The notes under the pieces: model-generated
Told to the model about the DNA's origin: nothing
What the model saw: the letters and a program-made list of their open reading frames with translations, nothing else
Databases searched by the model: none
In this document: piece after piece, positions 1 to 11,739 of the stretch
How the letters are laid out: every line of letters starts with the position of its first letter
Position numbering within the stretch: position 1 is the stretch's first letter
Program-made: the position numbers and the translations under genes
From: Eumeta japonica
Taxonomy: Eukaryota; Arthropoda; Insecta; Lepidoptera; Psychidae
DNA: 64,000 bases
Direction of reading: 5' to 3'
Assembly: GCA_005406025.1 (NCBI GenBank)
Contig: BGZK01000476.1
Location: forward strand, 1-64,000

Positions 1-309
1 TGCCACACTGGCGAAGATGCCAGTTTTAAAAGTGATTGCTAGAATTATCAACGACAAAACAACAATGTACTGAAATGGTCTAACCTCAGAATGTTGTCGA
101 TTTTCTTTCTTCGTTCCATTGATAATTTAATATGCAATATTCATCAGAATGAATACCTCCAAAACTTCAAGGCTCCCTGTTAGATGTTGTGCGGTAGTGT
201 TCTTAATTGTATTATGCTAATAACTATTTCTAGTGCGACTTTGTTCGGACGTTAATGTTTACTCTTGGATGCCCGGAAACGGAAAAAAACTTTACTAAAA
301 GAAATTAAC
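1..309. other. AT-rich stretch, nothing recognised
   Basis: No reading frame or repeat that I recognise. It leads directly into the RTE-type LINE fragment that begins at about 310. Confidence 0.5.
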
Positions 310-775
310 TTAGGTTTATCCTGTCACGTCTGACATACGCATGCCTGACTTGGATCTTAACTGATGAACCAAAAAAATAAAATCAATATGTGCCAGAAAG
401 TAATAGAGAGAAGTGTATTCAGCGTAAGGAGAAGAGAAAGAATTCAGTTAAAAAGGATAACAGGAAAGACAAAGTTATGAAAAAGTACAAACTGTATGTT
501 GAAAATTGAAATGGCGTTGTGCGGGACATATGATGAGGGAAAAGCAAGAGAAATGGACAAAAAAAAATAGCCGAATAATTCGCTAGAAAAAGCTGCAGAA
601 GGAATGGAAGACAGTCAAAGCGATGGGAAGATGATTTTAAGACATTAGCTGGCCCAGAGTGGGTACGTATAGCAAAGGACAGAAACAAATGGACAGCCTT
701 AGAGGAGACTATTGTCGGAAGATAAGCTCTTAAGAGGGGAGACCAACTGAATGGCAAGAATATTATTTAGTTTAA
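310..775 (+). mobile_element. RTE-type LINE, 3' end of reverse-transcriptase ORF (decayed)
   Basis: Read in shifting + frames, the stretch gives the typical C-terminal tail of insect RTE-like endonuclease/reverse-transcriptase polyproteins. A segment reading LSRLTYACLTWILTDE (about 316-366) matches the family's conserved LPTLTYGAQTWTLT-like block. Further on DDFKTLAGPEWVRIAKDRNK (about 631-690) matches the conserved tail DD-x-AG-x-W-x-x-A-x-DR-x-x-W. At least two frameshifts and stops separate the blocks, so this is a dead 5'-truncated copy. A short 3' tail with an AATAAAGG-like signal follows at about 850. Family assignment comes from remembered protein patterns, not a search. The minus-strand frame over 419-757 is a shadow. 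Confidence 0.7.
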
Positions 776-894
776 TTTGATTAGTGTTTTTATCTCTTTT
801 ACTTTTAACTGTTGTAGAAGTAATTGTTTGTCAATTAAGTAAACACCAATAAAGGCTTATTATATGCATCAGGCTCGTTCAGCTATGTAGTTGT

Positions 895-2375
895 GCAGCA
901 GTTGTGCAGTTGTGTTCGTTCATCAGATCAAAAGCTGTACATAGTGGCTTTTTAATAACAGTTAAAAATAATGTGAAATACAAATACCAAAATATTGTGA
1001 GCCTATTTGTTGAGCGAGTTATTGAAATAACCTGTTTAGAACTAGAGCAGATTATTGTATTATGCATATATAGACCTCTAAGTTCATTATATGATGTCTT
1101 TGAAAAATTTATGTATGATATTTTGTACAAAATAAGTAATAATAATTAATGTATTGCTGTTTGCGGAGATTTTAATACAAATACATTGGTAAATCTTGTC
1201 TATGTACTAAAATTTAATCCTTATTCCAGTGTTATCATTTAGAGAATTTATATTTGCAACCGAACAGGTTCACAACAAAAATTGTATAATAATTGGGTTA
1301 TTTTTGTCAATTACATAAAAAAATATTCAAAGGTGTTGAAGCGTGTGTGTGTAGCGGCTATATCAATGTACATCTACAATAAAATAAAAACTAGCATAGA
1401 TATCATAAAAACTACCTGGAATATAATAAATAGTGAAATTGGAAAACATTCTTCTCGTCATTTATAATTTCAATTAAAAGATAACGACAAAATTTTAAAC
1501 AAAAACAGAAGTTGTTTTTGCTTTTGAAAAATTCTTTGCTATTATTCCAGTTTCAATCACACAAGCTCTGGAGTCATCGCCTACTCTTGTCATTTGACTA
1601 CGTTCGTCCTGATACATTGATTAGAAAACTACATTATTAAGACGTCACGGATCGATCCCTTGGAATTTTGGAGTCTTATTTGAATTATAGAATTCAAAGG
1701 ATTGATATTAATGGGGTTCAGTTTTTGGATCATTTCTACTCCTAGTGTACATTAATGATCTACTACATCTTGTTAAGGATAGTAATGGCATTGTATTGCT
1801 CGCTGATGATACCTCATTTTTTTTTAAATTGGTAGGCATCAAACAGCTTATGACGAAGTAAAAAGTATCTCTGAATCTGTGTATCTCTGAAACAGTTAAG
1901 TGGTTTAGCATTAATAACATTTTTTTTTATTAAAACAAAACAAAACTTGTTAAATTTTCCTTATCTAACCCTAAATTGATCGACGCAAACGTAATGGCCA
2001 AGAACAGGGTACCGAATATTGTGGAAACGACTCTATTTACTGATCTCACTGTAGATGTTAAGTTACGTTGGAATTCTCATATAAAGAGATTAACCAAATG
2101 GCTTGGTTCTGTAGCATATGCAGTCAAAGAATTTGACGACTTACAGATTAAAGCACCGCGAGATTATTTTATTTCAATTCGCTCATGGCCTATGGAATTT
2201 TATTATTGGGTCACGCAGCAGATATTAACACAAGTTTCGTGTTACAGAAGCGAGTTATTCGTGCTGTTTATAATTTGAGACCAATGGCATCTCTCAGAGA
2301 AAAATTGAAGGAAAGTAATATCCTAATCTTAGCATCAAAATATGTGTGTATTATAATTGAATGTAAATAGAATGT
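895..2375 (+). mobile_element. Jockey/CR1-like LINE, endonuclease plus RT pieces (copy A)
   Basis: About 904-1149 reads as the middle of an apurinic-type LINE endonuclease, including VIEITCLELEQIIVLCIYRP, followed after a stop by a CGDFNTNTLV-like block at about 1160. About 1282-1467 is the linker before the RT. From about 1745 come RT blocks: VYINDLLHLV, then a catalytic motif reading LADD (1799-1810; normally Y/F-x-DD, both Asp retained), and the palm/thumb region at 1976-2370. Many stops and an internal deletion show the copy is dead. Its C-terminus appears to continue at 3670 after an inserted mariner. Confidence 0.75.
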
Positions 2376-2392
2376 GACGAAAAATTATCTTG

Positions 2393-2459
2393 AATTTGTA
2401 TATAAAATACAAACAAACTTTGTTGAGGTAAAAGTGTTTTCATATTTTATATACAAATT
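2393..2459. repeat. 17-bp perfect inverted repeat
   Basis: Positions 2393-2409 and 2443-2459 are exact reverse complements (AATTTGTATATAAAATA) with a 33-base loop. It lies just inside the insertion that splits jockey copy A. It may belong to the inserted element or be a small palindromic repeat. Confidence 0.6.
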
Positions 2460-2499
2460 ACAAATAATTATTCATCATATTTTATTTACAATTAATTAT

Positions 2500-3515
2500 A
2501 ATATAAATACTTATTGATATTTTATTTAAAAACTTGTTGCCATTTTCTAGGTCATGACATAATCCCTTTGCTATAGAAATTTCGGTATTCTGATTAAAAA
2601 ACTGCGACAAGACGTTTTGACAGTCGTCTCTTGATGTTAACCTACCTAACACTACCTAAAGAATGCCGAAGAGAACGAAACAGGTGAAAATCTGAGGGTA
2701 CAAGGTCAGGGCTATATAGTGAATGTATAACCCTTCCCAATCAAACTGTCTTAATATTTATTGAATGACTAAATATATGCGTGGTCTGGCGTATCTGGGT
2801 GAAAACTACACCCTTTCTGTTGATCAATTTTTCTCTACTTCTAGTTTAAGTCTCATTAGCTGTTAGCAGTAGAGATTCGAATCGATGGTTTTTCCGGCAC
2901 TTTTTACTGTATAAGCTTTTGCTTATAATAAATAATGCTCTTCCAATACCACAATTCACATAGCATCAATTTGCTGCAAGTTGATCGTCTGTGGAGCTTG
3001 CTTACATTTTTACAATGATCTTTTTCTCACATTCTTATTGTAGGTAATCTATTTTTCATCACCAGTGTACAATATTTTCAAAAACGGTTCGGTTTCATTA
3101 TGTTTCAACAGAGAATCACAGATAAGTACACGACTCGTTAGATTTATTTCAGTGAGCTCGTGTGGGGGCCAAGTATCGAGCTTTTTTTGTGTATCCAGCT
3201 TTGTTTATATACGTCAAAACTGTTTTGTGGTCAATCCCCAACTCTTTAGTTATTTCGTAAAAATTGCTATCCAGATCTTGCTCTAATTTCTCCAAAAATG
3301 AATCGACTTTATGCTTAACAGGTCGAACAGAGCGAGATTTATTCTTGACTTGAAAATTACCAGACTGTAAACACTTGAACCAGTTTTGTGCTACTTATAC
3401 CGACATTAAATTTGGCCCGCAAGCGTCTCAGTTTTTTTCGTGGTTTGTCTCTCTTTTTTTTTGTAACAGAACTTTAAAATGTATCGAATTTCTACGTTAG
3501 ATTCACTCATTTTGG
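2500..3515 (-). mobile_element. Mariner-like transposon, broken transposase (minus strand)
   Basis: The minus strand from a possible ATG at 3510 reads MSESNVEIRY, the usual start of one mariner transposase group. Further in come VPHELTE-like and KHNETEPFLK blocks, then TGDEK followed by a stop where Trp is expected and ITY (minus strand of about 3041-3067). That block carries the second catalytic Asp of the mariner DD34D triad. The C-terminal part is still readable but frameshifted, and the third Asp is not recognisable. Much of the N-terminal helix-turn-helix part is deleted. No clear terminal inverted repeats were found by eye. The element sits inside a jockey-like LINE and is inactive. Confidence 0.75.
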
Positions 3516-3667
3516 TGGACAGGAAAATAATAGGAAAATGGCGGGACACCATTTTTATATTTTTTAAATGTCATCTATATAGTGATATCAAAAGTATTAA
3601 GATACAAACAGCACAACCAAAGAGGTTTTACTGCAATTTTTTACTTATAAGAAACAAAAAAAAATTC

Positions 3668-3972
3668 TCGATCTAATATACGAAAACCTGGTATATTTCA
3701 AGAGAAATAGAATTGATACAAAAATGAGCGACATCCAAAACAATGACACTAGACATAAGAACTTTACTGCTCAGAAATCCCGACTCAGTAAAGTTAACAA
3801 TCCATTTAAGGGGCAATGTGTGTGCTTTTATAATGAGGTTCCAGCTGAAATTCAAAATTTACATTTTCATGATTTTAAACGTTTCGTTGAAATAAAAGAG
3901 ATATGGCAATGGAATAGCCATTGCCATGTCATTTTCTTTCAATATTTTTTATTTCATTTGATTTACCTTTAG
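3668..3972 (+). mobile_element. Jockey-like LINE C-terminus (continuation of copy A)
   Basis: Reads IYENLVYFKRN then KMSDIQNNDTRHKN and SRLSKVNNPF, the conserved C-terminal tail of the same LINE family as 4267-4629. It starts where copy A breaks off at about 2350, so the two halves look like one element split by the mariner-containing insertion. Confidence 0.7.
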
Positions 3973-3984
3973 AGTCGAAAAGTC

Positions 3985-4870
3985 AGATTTATTGTGGATA
4001 CAACCTTATTTCTTGGTCACACTTTAGATGCTAAATTGCGTTGGGATTCTCATATTACCAGATTGGCGAAAAAATTTCGTTGTGCAGCATACGCAGTGAA
4101 AAGAATTCGGCAATTTACAGATGAAAGCACAACGAGACTAGTTTATTAAATTTTTATTCATAATCTCATAACCTATGGAATTTTGTTATGAGGTCACAGA
4201 ACCGATATTAACACAATTTTCGTGCTGCAGAAGCGAGTTATTCGTGTTGCTTAGAATTTAAGACCAATGGCATCTCTCATAGCAGAAATTAAGGAAATTA
4301 GTATTTCAACTTTACCACCATACACATACATACACATACGATACACATACGATAACTTGGTATATGTCAAGAGACATATAGAATCGTTCCAAAAAATGAG
4401 CGACATCCATAATATTAACACAAGACATAAGAACGATCTTGCTGCTCATAAAACCCGTCTAAGCAAAGTTAATAGACCGTTTATGAGGCAATGTGTACGC
4501 TTTTGTAATAAAATCTCAGCTGAAATTCAAAATTTGATATTTTATGGATTTAACCATTTCGTTAAAAGAAAATTATATGGCAAGGGCTATTATACCGTAT
4601 CTGAATATCTTAATGAAAAAAATCCTTAGGATTAAACTGCTCGGCTATTAGGTTGCTTCATGTTGTTTCTAAGTGTTGTACTAAGTTGTTAATAACTTAA
4701 TATTTTGTATCGATGAGTAAAAAAGAGCAAAATTTGAGTTTTTGGCTCATTCTTCTCATGATGAATCAGCATTTGGAATGGGTGGTAATATTAATGTTGA
4801 AAGCAATTGTTTATGACTTATTTCAAGTTTCATTTCTATTACTTACGAAATATAGTTATTTTTGATTTGA
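3985..4870 (+). mobile_element. Jockey-like LINE, RT C-terminal half and tail (copy C)
   Basis: The frame around 3997-4260 reads DTTLFLGHTLDAKLRWDSHI and DINTIFVLQKRVIRV, the post-catalytic RT region. The frame at 4267-4629 reads DNLVYVKRHIESFQKMSDIH to the stop at 4627-4629, with the usual family ending GYYTVSEYL. One stop and one frameshift separate the two. The piece starts within the RT, so it is a 5'-truncated second copy placed next to the end of copy A. About 240 bases of 3' untranslated tail follow. Confidence 0.75.
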
Positions 4871-5600
4871 TTTGGTATGTTAGAACATGGAAAAAATATT
4901 AAAAGCAAAATACTTTACAAGTAACCTTGCAATATTTTTGTAGGCTAAATTGAATATTCATATATTTAATGTCTGAAATCATTTAAGTTGACTTATGACT
5001 TGAGTTATATAGATAATAAGCATCGATCTGTCCATACTATTGTAAGGGATTCGGTAACTGAGGTAACGAACTGTGGCGAATCCATTAGCTCGGTAGACTC
5101 AATCTGGTCACTTTTTAAGTAAATGTGGACTTAAATAACAAGACAATAAGGTACCTTATTTCGAATATTTCAAGGAGCTCAGTTGAGCGTACATCAACCC
5201 AATATACAGAAGGCTGTGTCTAAGACTGAATTAACTGAGAACATTCTCTTAACCGTGATTGGATTTTTTTTTCACTGATAAGGTAAACAATAACGACATC
5301 GATTAATATCTTAACCTATATTATTATTGCTGACTGTTATATAGACTCCTCGATTCTAAATTGTTATTGAATTGCATTTTGCCTGAGTAAACCGGTTAGG
5401 TTTTATAATGTCGATTGAACGACAAATAAACCACCACATCTAACGAATGCTTTAAAAAACATAACCACAGTCATTAGACACGGAATCATGCACCTCCAGT
5501 TTTCCGGATTTTAAACACTATTGACGGAGTTGTTTTTAATTTCCTTAGTACGTTTATCACACGGTCGGCTAATATTCCACAGTAATTTTATAAAAATTTG
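4871..5600. other. AT-rich intergenic, nothing recognised
   Basis: No coding pattern or known repeat stands out. It is a gap between a LINE tail and the short-repeat region beginning near 5610. Confidence 0.4.
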
Positions 5601-5609
5601 GAAAATCCA

Positions 5610-6275
5610 AAAGTGCACGCCTCACCGCGGTCATTAACTTCTAAAATAAAAAATTTCAATAGAGTTTTTGATAATGAAATTTCAAAAAAAGATTTATCTA
5701 ATTCAAATTTCGTGCCATTTCGTGAGATATTTATAATGGCGCATGCGCTGATCTCAACTTTTCACATATGGCTTAAGGCTAATCTTCATTTGTATATAAA
5801 TATAGATACACAAACACTACCTCAACGCTCTGCTTGTGAGGCGTACTGTACACAGTCATTTTTTAGTTTTTTGTAAATTATAATTAAACGACAGTACTTA
5901 GAACGCTAATATTAACTAGGAATAAGAAAAGGGTTTATGTAATAAAACAAAAACTTTATGTAATAAAAAAAAATATTCCGGTAAGACACATTTTTCGACT
6001 AATTTCTCTGCCACATACACGGATCCATAAACACAGATTGACGGACTTCCAACAATGATTGATTTTAATGTTATTATTTACTATATTAAACAAAATAATT
6101 ATTTATAAAATATACCATATGTGCTAGACAGATTATTTAACTTGATATTAGTGCACTCATATTACCCCGTAAGTGTTATAATAGTAAAAAAAAGTCATTT
6201 AAGTTTCGAAAGACTGGGTTTTTGACATGTCGAGAGTAGAGCACCACCTCAACGCTCCGCCTGTGAGGCGTGCAA
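5610..6275. repeat. Short-repeat region with duplicated 30-base motif
   Basis: A 30-base motif at 5815-5844 (starts CACTACCTCAACGCTC) recurs at 6242-6271 with three differences. Its end, GTGAGGCGTGC at 6263-6273, is the exact reverse complement of GCACGCCTCAC at 5615-5625. The region may be a degraded transposon with inverted ends. The frame 5598-5876 has no recognisable product. Confidence 0.4.
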
Positions 6276-6289
6276 TAAATTTTTCTTAC

Positions 6290-8150
6290 ATTTATAATTT
6301 AATCATAATCATTATGTTAGTTTAAAATAACTTAAACAATTAATTAGGTATTGTACTATTTACGGAGATTGAATTTGTTTGATGTCTATGCCCTATATTC
6401 TCGTTGATATTTTTCAGATTTTTGTGTTTTCGACAGTCTATGTACTGCATGTGTAGGTTATTCCAATTTTGCAAGTCCTGTATGCAAAACGTCCCAATTG
6501 ATTCCGATTTTTCTACATTTTCATGGTCTCATGTTATTTTGGTCCTGTGACCTTGTATCGTATTCGAGTGTATCGCACGCTCACTAAAATTTGTTAAAGA
6601 GATTTTCAAGTGTTTTATTATATATTACTTTTACATCAGACAGGAAAAATACAAACATGTCAGAGCATCCACCTTTATAATGCGCTTTTGTTGAGACAAC
6701 ACACGATACTTGAACGCCTCAGTGTAATCAAAAAAAAAATGCGCACATCTGTTTTGTACACGCTGGGAGGATTTATCTCAGCAATGGGTATGATTAAAAC
6801 TTGCCATCATTGCCACACCAAATATACTTTGAGCCTTCATTGACAATAATTTTGGTTGATGGCAACGAATATATTTGATTAAATAATACAATAGTCTATC
6901 AGACCATTATCGCACTTGAATTACAATGTTTTAACTGTTTTTGTTGTGTATGAAAATAAAATATACAAAAATAGATCAGTATTACAGTCTGGTACTTCTC
7001 TTTGGAGATTTAATACTTTAGAATATTTTAGATTATCTAAAGGATTTACTGTATGATCATTCTATTTTCGGGCCTTCCGAAATTAACAAAACCATTTGAT
7101 ATTTTTTCGCTATATTTTGAAACATTAAAAAGATTATTGAATGTCGCTGTCAACCCGCACTGTGCCATTGTGGAGAACTTAGGTGTAGGTATTATTCTGT
7201 TAAGCCGTTATGTGCATTGTTTAAATTACATGCGCTAAGGTTTATTATAATTCATAACCTTTTCGAATTCAGGATTGTAATTTTGAGGAAATATTTTACT
7301 TACAAAAACTTAATATCTGATCATATACACACTACCCTTTTTACAATTTTAAATATTAAAGACGCATTAATATTTCAGTTATTATATAAGAATATGAGTG
7401 ACGTCGTTTTAACGTAAAGTATTTACTATAGAATAAATATTGAAAGTGTTTGGACAAATGGTGCGTATTATTTTCACCTTAACCAAATTACAGTCACTGC
7501 ATTCGGTTTCACCCTTCACCTCCACCTAGACGTCACCTTCACAAGGGGATTAACGCTTAACGTGGACTGCAACGAACCGCTTCATTGCATCGATTCAGAC
7601 TTAGAAAGCTTACAGTAGCTTAATACAGTAGACCTATGTATCACGCTCGATAAATATCTCCATTTCCGGAATGCTATCAAGCGCGTTAAGGAAACAGAAA
7701 TTTTCTGTTTTGAAGTCAATAGACAATGATAGAAAAAGTTGAATAGAAATTTTCTATCGAACACAGATTTGTCTGTTGAGTAGAAAAAGTTAACTTTCAT
7801 TACAGAATTTAGTGTGTTATATACAAAATGTATATGGGGTGGGTGATTATGCTACTGCTACCTTTTTCACCACCGATTTGGTTAGACTTTAGACCATCAC
7901 GAACGCCACGCTATTTCATTACGCCTCGCCAGTTCCTTAGTGTAGCGTAATTTATTCTCAACGAGCACTACAATAAGTGTCTACTTTGATACGTAGCCCA
8001 AAATCAAATTAAGCCCGTATTTTTTATTCTAAATTTCTTTGAAATCTACTTAAATCGCCTGAAGTTTTGTGGTTAATCCGACGATTGATTAATTGTCTTT
8101 ATTATAATAAACCTAATAATAATAATAAATGATTAAACCGTTACTAATTC
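6290..8150. other. AT-rich intergenic, nothing recognised
   Basis: Several short frames occur, none with a recognisable domain or codon pattern. No RNA gene was seen. Confidence 0.4.
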
Positions 8151-8159
8151 GCTGAGTTG

Positions 8160-8420
8160 TAGCCGTGGTCGCGAGGGCCTGTGCGGCACGCCAGCGTTTG
8201 AACCACCGTGATTCTGGATGATTTCTTTCACGTCTGTACTAATTCATCAAAAGACTATCTCCCGGTCCGAGGCGGTGGCCATAAACAAGTCAAACGCCCG
8301 CTCGCAGGTGGCCTCCCCAGCGGGAGTGATTACATGCAGTTTCGCCTCTATTCTGTCAAAGTGTGTCACGCGGTTCACCAGCTGTATATGGATTGTTTCC
8401 CGAATTCAATTTTAGTAGTT
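8160..8420 (-). mobile_element. Decayed minus-strand coding remnant, unknown element
   Basis: This GC-richer patch reads well on the minus strand: QLVNRVTHFDRIEAKLHVI, then a further run ending ATASDREIVF (about 8270-8400). After two stops it goes on with VKEIIQNHGGSNAGVPHRPS. The composition and residue pattern look like former protein. I cannot name the family. A transposon is likely given the context, and the + strand frames here are probably shadows. Confidence 0.3.
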
Positions 8421-8984
8421 TTATCATTTTCTATGACATACTTAATTTAATATCAGCCAAATAAACAATGTTAGAACTTACGTGTAAACGCACATCCTTC
8501 AATACTAAAACTTATGTTAACTGTGCCAAAGATGTATGAAATAATTACGCACACTAAGTGATTAATACTCATAAGTCGCACAGTCAGACTGAGCGAAGGC
8601 GTGTCCAGGAACGAAAACAAGCGTGGAAGAATGCTCATCTATAAATAAGAATTATAGTGGAATATTTTCATTCTTTAAACGGTAAAATATATAATCGTTA
8701 GATGAATGCATTTTTTGAATCGTCTAGGCGAATTCACATCTACAAATACAAATAGGACTGAACGAGCCATTTTGAAATGAGAATCGAATCAGGTGAATGC
8801 TTTTATGTAGAAATAAGAATTAAACTGGGTGAATACACATTTTGAAACTAAAATCGTGCTGGACTAATGCACCTTTTGCCCAAAGAAAAGATTCCAATGA
8901 TTTTATTCACCGTACGTTCGATAGTACTGTTTCAGCAACCCATCTTAAGGTTATGCAACTAAGAGATAAAACAATATGACGATC

Positions 8985-9068
8985 TTTATACGGCTTCAGA
9001 TGGTCACGCAACCGATATTAAGGCAATTTTCGTACGGCAGAACCGAAACATTCGTGCTGTTTTTAAAT
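8985..9068 (+). mobile_element. Jockey-like LINE scrap
   Basis: The bases closely follow the segment at 4190-4255 (GTCACGCAACCGATATTAA..., then the block encoding FVLQKRVIRAV), with small indels. It is an 80-base remnant of the same LINE family. Confidence 0.55.
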
Positions 9069-10065
9069 AGAAATCATTGGCAGAAAAATATTTTTGATTT
9101 GATATTTTCATCATTCTACACAACGTGTAACGCAACGGTTATAATTAAGGCCAATGTATAACATTTCTAAAACAACCTTCAATTACACTACTATAAATAC
9201 AATATTAAGCATATTATTTCAGACAAATGTACAACTTTCAGAACTACAACTAAAGTAAAAGAAATAGAAAATATTTTCTCGCTTAGAAAAATACGAGTTC
9301 GTTACTGACTAGGGACCGCCCGCAGCTCGGCCAACGTGGTCACGATTTATTACTTTTCTACCTTAATGATAAGCTGGCGAACGAGCAGACAAGTCAACAC
9401 GTTTAAGAGGTAGATAATAATTTTATGGGACGAAGCACTCAGAAAAATGTCTGAAAAAAAGTAATATTGTATTTACGAAAATTTCAAAGTAAAGACTACT
9501 CTTAAAGTTATATTTGTTTCAAAACATTAGGAACAACAGATCAGCATATATTTTCAGCAAATAACGCGCAGATATAACACACCATGAAGTTCTCATGGCC
9601 TGAAATTACTCAAGTGATTATCAAACGACCCAATGCTATTTCAAACACAGTAACAGCCCAATACATATGCATGTAGAGTCTAATTAAGTAAGTCCTTCAA
9701 AACATTCATGGGATTAAACATTTTTTATGCACATAACAGTGTACAGATAATAATAAATACATATTTTTCCCTTCGTGCTCACTATTACAATCCCGGACTA
9801 GTGTCAGTCTTGATCCTCATTTAAGTATTGTTATTTAAGAAAGCAAAACAGCGACTTAAAGATAATATGTCCTTAAAAGTGACCAGATAATTTATTTTTA
9901 TACTAAAAGTAGAATGATGTAAATCAGACTAGTGAATCTCGAGTTATAAATGCACAAAAGGACAGACAGAAGAGACGTTTTTATATTTTATTGCTACGTA
10001 ATTACTGCACCTGGGGGTTGGAAATTGAGATGAAATGAAAGGAAATACTTAGGAAAGCAGAGATC
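9069..10065. other. AT-rich intergenic, nothing recognised
   Basis: No supportable gene, RNA or repeat was found by eye. Confidence 0.4.
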
Positions 10066-10069
10066 GTAT

Positions 10070-10900
10070 ATTCATAAATACAGACGCACAATAAATAAGA
10101 ACAAGTGTATTTGTCGATCCCAGTCCTTCTGGTGGCTTTCAAGTACTTTCGCAAGATTCCTTTCCAAAGTTTGGTTGGAGCGCACTACCATGGTGTTAGA
10201 CAGTGGATGGTATGCTGACGTCCTTGTGTTACGGATACCCAGAATGTGATACTTCTTGAAAAAGCTGTCATTCGAAGTTTCTGCCTTGCTCAGTGTGAGG
10301 TTCTTAGGGGGATTCCAAATTGGCAAAACACGTCATCGACAAGTTTCTCTGCCACCAAAACTGCCTCCCGGGTTAGTATAACAAACTCTTTCAACCATTT
10401 CGTGAAATAATCTATCATGACAAGGATATACTTGTTACGTTATCTGTTACCGGAAATTTACCAGCGATATCTACTGTTATCCGTTCCCATGGTAACCCTA
10501 CATTGTATGTTTTAGCTGTCCCACGTTCCAGGTCTGGAGTTCTTTTACAAACGTACAGGTAGTACATTTCCTACAACAGGTTACAAACATCACTGCGATA
10601 GTTCACCCAATAGAAGCGTAGGAGCATCCGCGTTTATGTTTTCTCTACTCCCAGATGCCCTCGGGATACACCGTTGTGGAACGCTTCCAGAGTCATTGCG
10701 GAATTGGCTAGCCGTAGATATGCATCTTTTCCAACCGCTGTTTCCCATTTTTTGCATAAAGCTCATTGCACGTTATCAAATTATTCCATTGCGCCCAATA
10801 ACCATTTGAAATCGGCTTCACTGGCGCAAGTTAGAGTAAAGACTCCCCAACTTGCCTTGGGAATCCTTAATATCATTGGGAATGGGTTAAGGATTTAATG
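10070..10900 (-). mobile_element. Ty3/gypsy-type LTR retrotransposon, integrase remnant
   Basis: On the minus strand, 10326-10072 reads as the end of a retroelement integrase core. It has the characteristic TRTSAYHPLSN block and a following TLERNLAKVLESHQKDW block. The Glu expected just after the HP-x-SN-x-MV block, the last residue of the DDE triad, is replaced by Val. Further upstream on the minus strand (10330-10560) other integrase blocks appear with many stops and frameshifts. No LTR pair or intact gag/pol is visible, so this is an old internal fragment. The + frame at 10674-10898 is a shadow or noncoding. Confidence 0.7.
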
Positions 10901-11009
10901 TATAATAAAATATATGTAATGCTGACCCACGAGTGAATGAGTTTAAGATCATCGAAAAATTTCATTTCGAATTGAATCGAAAATTTCGAATGGACAGGTC
11001 GAAGCATAA

Positions 11010-11160
11010 AATAAAATAACGGCATACCTGAAGATCGTTGGGTCAATGAAATACAAAATATAGTTGTTACAGATTAGATGCTGGCACTAGACCGTAAAAA
11101 TAGAAACAGTTGGAGAACTCAAAGCGGGGCCATGTGAGGAACATATTTATTTTTAATTTA
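11010..11160 (+). mobile_element. RTE-type LINE 3' scrap
   Basis: The + strand reads PEDRWVNEIQNIVVTD, a stop, then MLALDRKNRNSWRTQSGAM. This follows the RTE-like C-terminal tail (R-W-x-D-x-I...DR-x-x-W), then an AT-rich tail. It is short and decayed. Confidence 0.5.
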
Positions 11161-11575
11161 TTATTATTTTCATACTTAAACATTGTAAGCAATATAAACT
11201 GGAATGGAAAATAAATACTCTTTACCATTATTATTTAGTAAGTTAATTCGAAAAGGAAAATACTCAGTCCGCAGAAAATTTTAGACGGCAGTCTCGGCTG
11301 GGACCGGGACAACAACTAACCCTTGACACTCGAATGAATAAATCTGAAAGAGGGTCGCAAAACAGAAGGATTTAAGAATGGAGAGAACACAGCGATATAT
11401 AACACTGGATTAATAAAAAACGACGTTTTAAGGAGAAAAATTGAAGTAGTGAAAATTCTGCTAAATAGGAGATTATTTGTTCACATGAAATACATAGCAA
11501 GATAAAGAAAAGAAACTACATAAATTCGGGTTAGAGCTATTTTTTTTTCAATTCGAAACACATTCAGTATTGATA
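11161..11575. other. AT-rich intergenic, nothing recognised
   Basis: No coding pattern or known repeat recognised. Confidence 0.4.
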
Positions 11576-11579
11576 TCCT

Positions 11580-11730
11580 CGACCAGGATAAGTTGTAGGC
11601 TGTAGAGCGAGGCCGGGCGAGTGCGCTTTTGTGGCCCTCCATTTGCAGGGCTCGCGCGATGTCCCGCCCGCCTAGAAATTATATTATTGCGCCGCGCCCG
11701 CTAGGTGCCCCCGCGGCTAATGGACGTATA
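11580..11730. other. GC- and CpG-rich island
   Basis: A sharp GC-rich block in AT-rich surroundings, with several GCGC/CGCG and GCCCGC clusters. It lies within a 132-codon + frame (11629-12027) that has no recognisable domain and soon becomes AT-rich. It could be a regulatory block, a conserved noncoding element or a buried exon. Nothing in the sequence decides between these. Confidence 0.25.
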
Positions 11731-11739
11731 CCTACCTGC

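Noticed and set aside
419..757. 112-codon minus-strand frame
   Set aside because: It is the antisense shadow of the RTE-type LINE fragment read on the plus strand, with no domain of its own.
10674..10898. 74-codon plus frame
   Set aside because: Overlaps the minus-strand gypsy remnant; composition and lack of domain fit a shadow frame.
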